NCBI GenBank assembly: GCA_003389325.1
Contig: QQVE01000051.1
Location: forward strand, 79,805 to 143,804
Source: Planctomycetota bacterium
GTDB lineage: Bacteria > Planctomycetota > Planctomycetia > Pirellulales > PALSA-1355
Direction of reading: 5' to 3'
DNA: 64,000 nt
The stretch's first letter is position 1; every line of letters starts with the position of its first letter. The position numbers were made by a program, and so were the translations under genes. The notes under the pieces are model-generated. The model saw only the letters and a list, made by a program, of their open reading frames with translations. It made no database searches and was not told the DNA's origin. Below are positions 36,938 through 44,885 of the stretch, piece after piece.

Positions 36938-39157
36938 CTACCTGCGCGGCTTCATGATCGAGACGGCCAGCGGCGGAAGCGTGATCGGAATCGAATAGGG
37001 ACGGCCATCCCAGGGCAGTTCCTCGGCCATCCGCCCCGGGCCGTTGCCCAGGTTGCTGCCGCCGTAGTACGTCGAGTCGCTGTTGAACACCTCTTCGTAC
37101 CAGCACAGTTCGGGCACGCCCAGGCGGTGCATGTTGCGCGGTACCGGCGTGAAGTTGCAGGCCACGATGAGGAAGTCCTGCGGGTCCTTGGCCCGCCGCA
37201 GGTAGGCGAGCATGCTCTGCTCGTAATTGTGGCAGCTCACCCATTCGAAGCCCTGGTTTTCGAAGTCGACCTCATGCATGGCCGGCTCGCGCTGGTAGAG
37301 GTGGTTCAGATCGGCCACCATCTTCTGCAGACCTTGGTGCGACTCCCACTGCAACAAATCCCACTGCAGGCTGGTGTCGTAGTTCCACTCAGTCCATTGG
37401 CCGAACTCGCAGCCCATGAACAGCAGCTTCTTGCCGGGATGCGAGAACATGTAGCCGTAGAGCAACCGCAGGTTGGCAAACTTCTGCCAGAGGTCGCCGG
37501 GCACCTGGTCCATGAGCGAGCCCTTGCCGTGCACGACTTCGTCGTGCGAGAAGGGCAGCACGAAATTCTCGGTGAAGGCGTAGATCAGGCTGAACGTCAA
37601 CTCATCGTGGTGGTACTTGCGGTGCACCGGATCGTGCCGGAAGTAGCGGAGCGTGTCGTTCATCCAGCCCATGTTCCACTTGAGGCTGAATCCCAGACCG
37701 CCCAGGTAGGTCGGACGCGACACGCCGGTGAAGGCCGTCGACTCTTCGGCGATCGTCAGCACGCCGGGATACTGCAGGTGCGACTGCTCGTTGAACTCCT
37801 TCAAGAAGCTGATGGCCTTGAGATTCTCGCGGCCACCGTATTCGTTGGGAATCCACTGACCGGGCTGGCGGCTATAGTCGAGATAGATCATCGAGGCCAC
37901 CGCGTCGACCCGCAGTCCGTCAATGTGGTAGCGGTCGAACCAGAACAGAGCGTTGGCCACGAGGAAGTTGCGCACCTCGTTGCGGCCATAGTTGAAGATC
38001 AGCGTGCCCCAGTCAGGGTGCTCGCCCTGCCGCGGGTCGGCATGCTCGTACAGGTGCGTGCCGTCGAACAGACGCAAACCATGCCCGTCGCGCGGGAAGT
38101 GGGCCGGCACCCAGTCGATGATCACGCCAATGCCGTTCTGATGGCAATGGTCGACGAAGTACATGAAGTCTTCGGGCGAGCCGTAGCGGCTGGTCACGGC
38201 ATAGTAGCCGACCGTCTGATATCCCCAACTGCCCGAGAAGGGATGTTCGCTGATCGGCAGAAGCTCGAGGTGGGTGTATCCCATCTCCTTGCAGTAGTCG
38301 ACCAACTGATGAGCCAATTCGCGATAGTCGAGCCAGCCGCTGGGATCGTCGCCGGGCCGCTTCCAACTTCCCAGATGCACTTCGTAGACCGAGATGGGAG
38401 CATCGAGGGCGTTCTTGCGGTGCCGGTCGGCCATCCACTGCGTGTCGCCCCATTCATAGCGGTCCAGGTCGGCCACGATCGACGCGGTGCGCGGCGGCAA
38501 CTCGGCCGCAAAGCCGTAGGGGTCGGCCTTTTCGAACGCCTCGTCACGGCTGCGGACGTGGTACTTGTAGATCGCCCCGGGCTCGAGTCCCGGCACGAAC
38601 AGTTCCCAAATGCCGCTGGGAATCTGCTTACGCATCGGATGGCGGCGAGAATCCCAGCCGTTGAAATCACCGATCACGCTCACGCCCGTGGCGTTGGGCG
38701 CCCAGACGGCGAAGTTGATGCCTTCAATCCCGTCGACCGTGCGCAGTTGCGCGCCCAGCTTGCGATAGCTGGTCCAATGCTGCCCCTCGGCCAGCAAGTG
38801 CATGTCGAAGTCGGTCAGCAGTGGGGGAAAGGCGTAGGGATCGTGCATGGTCGTCTCGGTGCCGCGCTGGTCGGCGACCCGCAGTTGGTACCGGTGCTTG
38901 GGAATCGTTTGGTCCATAGGACAAATTGCCTCGTACAGCCCCGCCGGGTGGATTTGCCGCATCGGTTGTGCCCGATGGCCGTGGGCCGGATCGACGACCC
39001 ACGCCTGGGCTGACCCAGGCAAAAAGGCGCGTACCGCCGTGACCGACCGCCCACCGGAAACGACCTCGTGTGGGCCCAGCAGGTCAAAAGGGTTCTCATC
39101 GCGCCCGTCCAAAAGCGGGCCCAACTTTTCCAACTCCACCGTCGTGCGCGTCGTCAT
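36938..39157 (-). CDS. glgB: 1,4-alpha-glucan branching enzyme
   Basis: This GH13 enzyme of 739 aa forms alpha-1,6 branches in glycogen. N-terminal CBM48-type modules include NFAVWAPNATGVSVIGDFNGW. The catalytic barrel has GLRVDAVASMIYLDYSR (nucleophile Asp near 416), LTIAEEST (acid Glu near 469) and PFSHDEVVHGKGS (His-Asp near 537). GCEFGQWTEWN and a C-terminal beta domain follow. Length is standard. No other glycogen genes are adjacent. Confidence 0.95.
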   Translation of the reverse strand: MTTRTTVELEKLGPLLDGRDENPFDLLGPHEVVSGGRSVTAVRAFLPGSAQAWVVDPAHGHRAQPMRQIHPAGLYEAICPMDQTIPKHRYQLRVADQRGTETTMHDPYAFPPLLTDFDMHLLAEGQHWTSYRKLGAQLRTVDGIEGINFAVWAPNATGVSVIGDFNGWDSRRHPMRKQIPSGIWELFVPGLEPGAIYKYHVRSRDEAFEKADPYGFAAELPPRTASIVADLDRYEWGDTQWMADRHRKNALDAPISVYEVHLGSWKRPGDDPSGWLDYRELAHQLVDYCKEMGYTHLELLPISEHPFSGSWGYQTVGYYAVTSRYGSPEDFMYFVDHCHQNGIGVIIDWVPAHFPRDGHGLRLFDGTHLYEHADPRQGEHPDWGTLIFNYGRNEVRNFLVANALFWFDRYHIDGLRVDAVASMIYLDYSRQPGQWIPNEYGGRENLKAISFLKEFNEQSHLQYPGVLTIAEESTAFTGVSRPTYLGGLGFSLKWNMGWMNDTLRYFRHDPVHRKYHHDELTFSLIYAFTENFVLPFSHDEVVHGKGSLMDQVPGDLWQKFANLRLLYGYMFSHPGKKLLFMGCEFGQWTEWNYDTSLQWDLLQWESHQGLQKMVADLNHLYQREPAMHEVDFENQGFEWVSCHNYEQSMLAYLRRAKDPQDFLIVACNFTPVPRNMHRLGVPELCWYEEVFNSDSTYYGGSNLGNGPGRMAEELPWDGRPYSIPITLPPLAVSIMKPRR

Positions 39158-39269
39158 GGATTTAAGTACCTACCGATTCTTGAACACTCGGCCGCGGGCG
39201 TCTAGCCGAAAACTCAACCGAATTTACCCGGACTTCGTAAAACACCACCCCAGCAAACAATGGCTTGAC

Positions 39270-39851
39270 TCATGCGTACCGTTGGCAAAAGGTGTGCCTC
39301 GACCGACCGTGTGTGGGCCCCGGCGGGCGATTCCGCAAGACACGCCACGCAGCTTGGGCGATCGACAACACACGTGACAGCCCGGCAACCAGCCGGTGAG
39401 ACCGGGGGGCCTCTTTGTCCCGCGCCCCAGAGGGGTGCGATAGCTGATTCGTGTGGGGAAGATCGAAGCGCCACGTGCGACACTCCAGATCGTGGAAGCC
39501 CAGGGCACGATCCACACGCTGCCACAGGTCGCGGTTCTTTACCGGCACCATGTCGCCGTAGTGTTCCCAGCGCCAGTTATTGGACCGCCACTCCTGCAGC
39601 CCGTACGTCAACCCACGATTGACATAAGAGCTCGGAGTGACCAGCGTCACACGCGAGGGTTGCTCGAGCGCTTCGAGCCCGCGGACAACGGCCAGCAGTT
39701 CCAACCGCTCGCCATAGGCGTCGGGCTCGACGTCGGCCGCTTCCAACTGTTCGGACCCATCAATGGACTGCAATACGAATCGCCACTGTTGTCGCTGGGC
39801 GTCGGGAGACGACTCGGAAAACAACAGGTAGTGAGGGGTGGCTGCTTTCAT
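39270..39851 (-). CDS. RNase H-fold protein lacking catalytic acids
   Basis: The 193-aa protein aligns by eye with RNase HI. GERLELLAVVRGLEAL contains the equivalent of E. coli Glu48 (Glu51). LVTPSSYVNRGL corresponds to the TDSQYV strand, and KNRDLWQRVDRA matches the conserved NRDLW helix. But the Asp70 position is proline (Pro73), the first-strand Asp10 is not visible (LLFSESS), and the C-terminal Asp134 region is replaced by a basic, Pro/Arg-rich tail of about 60 residues. It therefore probably binds nucleic acid without cleaving it, or does something else. It is upstream of glgB on the same strand. Confidence 0.65.
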   Translation of the reverse strand: MKAATPHYLLFSESSPDAQRQQWRFVLQSIDGSEQLEAADVEPDAYGERLELLAVVRGLEALEQPSRVTLVTPSSYVNRGLTYGLQEWRSNNWRWEHYGDMVPVKNRDLWQRVDRALGFHDLECRTWRFDLPHTNQLSHPSGARDKEAPRSHRLVAGLSRVLSIAQAAWRVLRNRPPGPTHGRSRHTFCQRYA

Positions 39852-39978
39852 CGGGGAGGATTTCAGGATGGACGACGCAAGTAGCCAGGTATCGCGCCAG
39901 GGGACCGTAAAACGTCAGGTGAGCGGCAGGCACTCCGCCCGAGCGTTTTCACATATCGACACTGACTGCGCAGACTCT

Positions 39979-40003
39979 CCACTTTCTCTAATCGGGAAAG
40001 TGG
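39979..40003. repeat. Inverted repeat (8-bp perfect arms)
   Basis: CCACTTTC at 39979-39986 pairs with GAAAGTGG at 39996-40003 across a 9-nt loop. It lies about 130 bp upstream of the RNase H-fold gene start. No T-run follows on either strand, so it is more likely a protein-binding palindrome or an RNA hairpin in a leader than a terminator. Confidence 0.6.
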
Positions 40004-40140
40004 AATGCTAGCACCGGCCGTGGTGCTGTGCCGAACGTAGCGAGTGCGCGGCGGAAAGAGCCTCCGCCAGCCGAATGCCGGGAAGTCCGGCGCAGCCTGA
40101 GACCCCCCTCTGAGCAGGGAGTCGTAAGGGGCAGGCCGAG

Positions 40141-40177
40141 CCGGCAGCCACGCGCCATCCGTGCGCGCGGCTGCCGG
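40141..40177. repeat. Long inverted repeat after the amidotransferase-like gene
   Basis: Fifteen-base arms (40141-40155 and 40163-40177) are complementary except for one A-C pair, around the loop CATCCGT. It lies 35 bp beyond the stop of the minus-strand amidotransferase-like gene. No T-tract follows, so intrinsic termination is doubtful; it may protect the transcript 3' end or help Rho-type termination. Confidence 0.6.
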
Positions 40178-40211
40178 ACGGACTGCCGATGTAGGATGTC
40201 CCCGACCGGCG

Positions 40212-40955
40212 CTATGCCACGAGCTTCACGGCGGCGACTTCGCCCGTGATGCCGGTGATGAATTCTTCGAAGATGCGCAGGTCGAGCGCTGAGGCCGAGT
40301 CGCTCTCGGGATGGAACTGCGTGCCGAAGGCCAGCCAGTCGGTCGAGCTTTCAATCGCTTCTACGACGCCATCCGGGCAGCGGGCGGTGACCGAAAAGCC
40401 GGGGGCCACATCGTCGATCGCCATGTGATGCAGGCTGTTGACGCGGATTTCGCCGTCGCCGTAGACCCGTTCCATCAGCGATCCGGGCACCACTTCCAAA
40501 CCGTGGCGGTGCGAAGCGTCCATCAGATCCTTGTGCGGGAGGGCCTTGGGCAGGTCCTCGGGGATATGCAGAAACAGCGTGCCGCCTTGAGCCACGTTAA
40601 TCAACTGCATGCCCACGCCGATGCCGAAGACGGGCATGCGGCGTTGGGCGATTTGCATCATCAACCGGCGATCGAAATCTTCGCGGCGTTCGTCCAGCAG
40701 CCGCACGGCGGGATGGAGCATATAGCCGTCGCGGCGTGGATCCAAGTCGGCTCCGCCAACCAGGACAACACCGTCGAGCATGTCCAGCAGCCGGCTCAGA
40801 TCGTCGTCGTCGGCCGTGGGGGGCAAGATAATGGGGACTCCGCCTGCCTCCATGATCGCGTCGTAATAACCGCCACAAACGTACGTGAACGCGGGAGCGT
40901 CCTTCTTCGCGGCACGATAGTCGGCGTTCAACCCAATCAATGGTTTCGATCTCAT
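40212..40955 (-). CDS. Class I glutamine-amidotransferase-like protein (peptidase C26/PuuD-like), nucleophile missing
   Basis: The 247-aa protein follows the gamma-glutamyl-GABA hydrolase family: PLIGLNADYR at the start, DGVVLVGGADLDPRR, and GTQFHPESDS with His215 and Glu217 of the triad. The nucleophile elbow that normally reads GICRG is GIGVG (residues 111-115), so the catalytic cysteine is glycine (codon 40617-40619) and the next arginine is valine. Hydrolysis by the usual thiol mechanism is therefore not possible. A binding or regulatory role is inference. AGGAG stands before the ATG. It is divergent from the OleA-like gene. Confidence 0.82.
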   Translation of the reverse strand: MRSKPLIGLNADYRAAKKDAPAFTYVCGGYYDAIMEAGGVPIILPPTADDDDLSRLLDMLDGVVLVGGADLDPRRDGYMLHPAVRLLDERREDFDRRLMMQIAQRRMPVFGIGVGMQLINVAQGGTLFLHIPEDLPKALPHKDLMDASHRHGLEVVPGSLMERVYGDGEIRVNSLHHMAIDDVAPGFSVTARCPDGVVEAIESSTDWLAFGTQFHPESDSASALDLRIFEEFITGITGEVAAVKLVA

Positions 40956-41434
40956 ACGAGCACTCCTTTGCGCGACGGGTCCTTCGTCGCAGTTGCAGAA
41001 ACGGGATCAGAAACGCTGCGAGGCCTTCGCCCAGCGCGTTGCCCGAAGAAAGTGCTTCAAACCGAGCAGATCAGCTTGACGGCGCGTCACAGATGCGCCG
41101 CAATGCCCCCCAAGCATGACGCGCGGAACGGTCGAAAACGCACCGTCCTTGATGCGCCCGCAGGCTTGAGATACTGCCGGAATCGCCGAACCCCTCCTGG
41201 GCACAACGCCGGAGCCTATTCCCTTGTGGCTGAGCCTCGTCACTCCTTTACGGCTTCGCCGTGTCTTCCCGCGTGGGGGAATGCAAGTCGCGTCGAAATT
41301 TAGGCCCCTCACCGAGGATTGCAAGAGGCGCTGCCTATTTTGGTTGCGCCAATTTACGCTAGCACAAGATATCCGCACAGCCGGCCCCGGCGGCCCCCTG
41401 TTCGACGCTTTCCGCCCCGGTTAATCTGGCTATT
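40956..41434. other. Intergenic region between divergent amidotransferase-like and OleA-like genes
   Basis: About 480 bp with no supported gene. A small inverted repeat GCGACG/CGTCGC lies at 40972-40990, just upstream of the minus-strand ribosome-binding site. The stretch near 41330-41375 is AT-richer and probably contains the promoter of the plus-strand gene, but no box pair is convincing. Confidence 0.55.
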
Positions 41435-42544
41435 ATGCGCTTTCAGAACGTCTGCCTCGAGGCAATCGCCTACACTTTGCCTGACGAAATCGTCACCTCG
41501 GCCGGGATCGAGGCCCGGCTAGAGCCCGTCTATTCGCGTCTACGGCTCCCCGAGGGTCGGCTGGAGCTGATGACGGGCATCCGCGAGCGTCGCTTCTGGG
41601 CCCCGGGAACGCGACCTGGCGACGTGAGCCTGGAAACGGCCTCCCGACTGCTGGACGAGTCGCAAGTCGACCGCGAACTCATTGGGGCTCTGGTGCACGG
41701 TTCGGTGTGCCGCGATCAGCTCGAGCCGGCCACGGCCTGCCGCGTGCACACCGGCCTCGGCCTGCCGGAGCAGTGCCTGGTGTACGACGTGTCGAACGCT
41801 TGCCTGGGGCTGCTCAATGGCATGCTGCAGGTCGCCACACTCATTGAGCTAGGCCACTTGCAGGCCGGACTCGTCGTCGGCACCGAGAACGCCCGCCCGC
41901 TGGTGGAGAACACGATCCGCACGCTCAACGAAAATACGTCCCTGTCGCGCCAGGAGATCAAGCTTTCGGTTGCGTCCCTCACGATCGGATCGGGCAGCGC
42001 CGCGGCACTGCTGGTCGACCGCCGCTTGAGCCGCAAGGGCAACCGACTTCACGCGGCCATGTACGGAGCCCATAGTGCGGCCCACGAACTCTGTCAGGGA
42101 GGCGAGGCCATCGCCACGGATGGGGAGCCGAACGCATCGGCCGAGCCGTCTGCCGCCGCTGGCGCTGCCGTGGCCGAGCAAGCCGTGGCGCCGCTCATGC
42201 AGACCGATAGCGAGCGTCTGCTCGCCGAGGGCGTTGCGGCGGCCAAGCCTACGTTCCAAGCCTTTCTCGCCGAAAGCGCGTGGACGCGCGATGACATTGC
42301 CCGCACGTGCTGCCACCAGGTCGGCAGCGCCCACCGCAAGCTATTGCTCGAAACTCTCGGTCTCGAGGCCGCCCGCGACTTTACCACGTACGAAACGCTC
42401 GGCAACACGGGCTCGGTGGCATTGCCCATCACGCTGGCTCAGGCCGTCGAGCAGAACTTCGTTCGTGCCGGCGACCGCACTGCCCTGCTCGGCATCGGCT
42501 CTGGCATCAACGTGCTCATGCTCGGCGTGGAATGGGCGGGCTAG
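41435..42544 (+). CDS. 3-oxoacyl-ACP synthase III family / OleA-like thiolase
   Basis: The 369-aa thiolase-fold enzyme has the full FabH-type triad: Cys in VYDVSNACLGLLNG (about residue 124), His in CCHQVGSAHRK (about residue 291) and Asn in LGNTGSVALP (about residue 321). The MTGIRERRFW start region is common to OleA and related KSIII enzymes. With OleC-like and OleD-like genes 11 kb away on the other strand, Claisen condensation of two acyl-CoAs to a beta-keto acid is plausible. A plain FabH or another KSIII specificity cannot be excluded. A Ser/Ala/Gly-rich stretch near 229-250 looks like a loop insertion. Confidence 0.75.
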   Translation: MRFQNVCLEAIAYTLPDEIVTSAGIEARLEPVYSRLRLPEGRLELMTGIRERRFWAPGTRPGDVSLETASRLLDESQVDRELIGALVHGSVCRDQLEPATACRVHTGLGLPEQCLVYDVSNACLGLLNGMLQVATLIELGHLQAGLVVGTENARPLVENTIRTLNENTSLSRQEIKLSVASLTIGSGSAAALLVDRRLSRKGNRLHAAMYGAHSAAHELCQGGEAIATDGEPNASAEPSAAAGAAVAEQAVAPLMQTDSERLLAEGVAAAKPTFQAFLAESAWTRDDIARTCCHQVGSAHRKLLLETLGLEAARDFTTYETLGNTGSVALPITLAQAVEQNFVRAGDRTALLGIGSGINVLMLGVEWAG

Positions 42545-42598
42545 CGCGAGCTCGTGCGTGCCTGGTCGGCAGTCGAGGCTCTGCTCGAGTCCTGTATT

Positions 42599-43990
42599 TC
42601 AAAGCGTCTTGAGATACTCAAGCACGGCTCGCTTCTCGTCTTCGTCGAGCTCTTCGGGAAAATCGTGGCCCGCGGCGCTCTTGCCGGTGATACTCGTGTC
42701 GAAATAGCTCCGCTTGGCCTCGATCTTTTTGGCGCCTGGCGGAATGGCTTCGAGTTCCGTGATTTCCAGCCCCACGCGCTGGCGATCGTAGCCGTTTTCG
42801 GTCCGCCGCCACACGGTCGGACGCTGGCCGGGATGCAGGACGTGCCATAGCGTCGGCACCGAGCCGTTGTGGAAATATGGGGCGCTGGCCCACACGCCGT
42901 CGAGCGGCGGGGCGACGTAGCCCTCGGGTTCCTCGACCACCTCGAGTTGTCCGTACTCGCCGAACCAGCTCTCGCGATAGAAGCGCCGGTGCTCGGCAGG
43001 CATGCCTGTCAGGCGCGTGCTATCGGTGCCCACCGTATCGATGGGAACGCGCTTCTCCGGATAGGTGCCGCCGGGACCATACGTGCCATGGCAATCGGCA
43101 CACGCGCGGTTGAAAGCCTTCTGCCCTTGGGCCGCCAAATCCTCGTCGACGTCCCACGGATACTCGGGCGCTTCGAGCGACTCGATCCAGGCCAGGATGT
43201 CGCGAAAGCCTTCCTCGCGCTTCTTGAAGGACTCGCCATCGTTCGAGGGGACCAGGGCGAACTGCATGATGACGCGATGGGTCTTAGGAACGAAGCCGTC
43301 GATATACAGGTTCTTCTTACGCTTGACGTTCCAGAACGGCGGCGCGTCGAGGTCGTGGTTCTTGAACCGCGGGATCTTGGGGACCTCGCGGCGGTTAAGG
43401 TCTTCGTCGCGCAGAGCCGTGAGCACGATGCTGAAGACCTGGGCGTTGGTCGTGCCGTTGGACAACCCCAGCGGCACGAATGAGCCCACCGATGCCCCCG
43501 GGGCATCCTTGTCGCCAGCCACTTTGCGGATCTTGGCCACATCCTGGACCAGCGTCTGGAAGGCGAAGTGAGAATTGCCCACGCCCCAGATCACGCGTCC
43601 GGCAACTTTGCCCTGATGGCAGGCCAGGCAGTTCATGACCCAGCCGCCCTGGCCATCTTCGACAACACCGATCGGCGGACCATCGGGATCGTCGGGATCT
43701 TCGATCAGCCCATACCGAGAGAAAGCCATCGTCCGCCGCTCCTCGGGCGTCGCCTCGACGGCCTGTTTGCGGAGCGGCTCGGGCCAGACTTCCCAAAGGC
43801 GATCGAAATGCTCCTCCAGCACGTCGGCCGGAGCATAGGGTTCAGTGCGCAGCAGCCGCAGCCCGCGCTCGGCGGGCGTTTCCGGCTTCGAGGCCTCTGC
43901 CGCCCCGGCCGGTGCCACACGAGCGATGACCGTCGCGATGACGATCGCCGATACGGCCCCAACCAGCACCCGACCGCGAGTTGCACGCAT
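42599..43990 (-). CDS. Exported di-haem cytochrome c
   Basis: The 463-aa protein has a signal peptide (about 1-32) and two haem c sites, NCLACH (about 118-123) and ACADCH (about 291-296). Regions such as DAPPFWNVKRKKNLYIDGF and PYFHNGSVPTLWHVL resemble cytochrome c peroxidase/RoxA-like di-haem proteins, where the latter segment surrounds a haem. I cannot decide between electron carrier, peroxidase and oxygenase. The frame is open to 44053, but the ATG at 43990, with GGGGGACGAG upstream, gives the clean signal peptide. Confidence 0.75.
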   Translation of the reverse strand: MRATRGRVLVGAVSAIVIATVIARVAPAGAAEASKPETPAERGLRLLRTEPYAPADVLEEHFDRLWEVWPEPLRKQAVEATPEERRTMAFSRYGLIEDPDDPDGPPIGVVEDGQGGWVMNCLACHQGKVAGRVIWGVGNSHFAFQTLVQDVAKIRKVAGDKDAPGASVGSFVPLGLSNGTTNAQVFSIVLTALRDEDLNRREVPKIPRFKNHDLDAPPFWNVKRKKNLYIDGFVPKTHRVIMQFALVPSNDGESFKKREEGFRDILAWIESLEAPEYPWDVDEDLAAQGQKAFNRACADCHGTYGPGGTYPEKRVPIDTVGTDSTRLTGMPAEHRRFYRESWFGEYGQLEVVEEPEGYVAPPLDGVWASAPYFHNGSVPTLWHVLHPGQRPTVWRRTENGYDRQRVGLEITELEAIPPGAKKIEAKRSYFDTSITGKSAAGHDFPEELDEDEKRAVLEYLKTL

Positions 43991-44160
43991 CAGCTCGTCC
44001 CCCAACGTGTAGTGATGTTGCCGCCGGTGCGGCCGCACAGCGGACCGGCCCATTCTAACAAGCCGGAGAGTCGATCGTAGCGCTTGACGCTGATGTTTTG
44101 CGGCAGAGAAAATAGCCGGCGACGCGCTATGAAACCGCAGAGTCGCCGTGAAGAACGAAC

Positions 44161-44823
44161 ATGGGCGCTACCAGCTGGATGTACTTCACGCCCTACACGC
44201 CAGCGGCGGCCGACGCGCTCAATCGGCTGCGACAAGAAACCTTCGCCCAGGGCAAGTACCAGCAGCCGTCGGGTGGCTGGCGCGAGCAGTATCAGAAACT
44301 GCTCGACATGGCCCGCAACCCAACAATCGCACCTTCCCTTTCAGGCGTCTGGGGAAACGTCGGATGGATCGAGCATCAGATGAAGATCCTGGGATCGTAC
44401 GAGTCGGGCGACATGGCCACCCTCACCGATGAAGAGCGGGCCGAGGTCGAGCAAGTGCGCGAGGCGGTTGAGCTCAGTCAGCGCGGTACCAGCCTGCATC
44501 GCGGGATGTTCGCTTCGTTGTTCAAGAAGCGTCGGCCGCCCAAGACAATCGCTGGACTCCTGCGTCAGGCCGGCGAAGCGGGAACCCACTCGATTCTTGA
44601 CATCCGCCGCGTCGGCAAAAAGCCCGGCCACGGGATCGCCTGCCCACTCGCACAGGAGGAACTGGTGCGCGCGTTCGGCACGCACCAGCCAATTCGTCAA
44701 AATGCCGAAGAGTTCGCCTGGGAGTTTGCCGAGGCGTTGCCTCGCTGGCATGCCGTCTACTTCGTCCTCTACGGCAACGGCCTGCCAAGCGAGTATGCCT
44801 TTGTGGGCTGCTCCGGCGACTAG
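44161..44823 (+). CDS. Conserved hypothetical protein, 220 aa
   Basis: The protein starts MGATSWMYFTPYTP and has no signal peptide or membrane helix. It contains a basic central segment (LFKKRRPPKTIAGLLRQAGE), then GTHSILDIRRVG, PLAQEELVRAFG and a C-terminal part ending AVYFVLYGNGLPSEYAFVG. The ending suggests a small alpha/beta domain. I do not recognise the family. It sits between divergent and convergent neighbours and looks monocistronic. Codon use is like that of the surrounding genes. Confidence 0.65.
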   Translation: MGATSWMYFTPYTPAAADALNRLRQETFAQGKYQQPSGGWREQYQKLLDMARNPTIAPSLSGVWGNVGWIEHQMKILGSYESGDMATLTDEERAEVEQVREAVELSQRGTSLHRGMFASLFKKRRPPKTIAGLLRQAGEAGTHSILDIRRVGKKPGHGIACPLAQEELVRAFGTHQPIRQNAEEFAWEFAEALPRWHAVYFVLYGNGLPSEYAFVGCSGD

Positions 44824-44885
44824 CCGCGCCTCCCCGCGTTTGGCGTCGAGCGGCTAGTCAGGTTGCGGCAAGAAGCGCGGCACGC

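Larger units (their letters stand above)
39852..40211. other. Non-coding stretch with two hairpins
   Basis: About 360 bp between two minus-strand genes. It holds the hairpins described at 39979-40003 and 40141-40177 and no supported gene. A GGAAAGTGG-rich AT patch near 39940-40010 could be the promoter region of the RNase H-fold gene, but I cannot assign -35/-10 boxes. Confidence 0.55.

Noticed and set aside
37127..39013. 628-codon open frame on the plus strand opposite glgB
   Set aside because: It lies entirely antisense to a gene with all GH13 motifs; its composition is the Val/Ala/His-rich type produced by reverse reading of GC-rich codons, and it has no domain.
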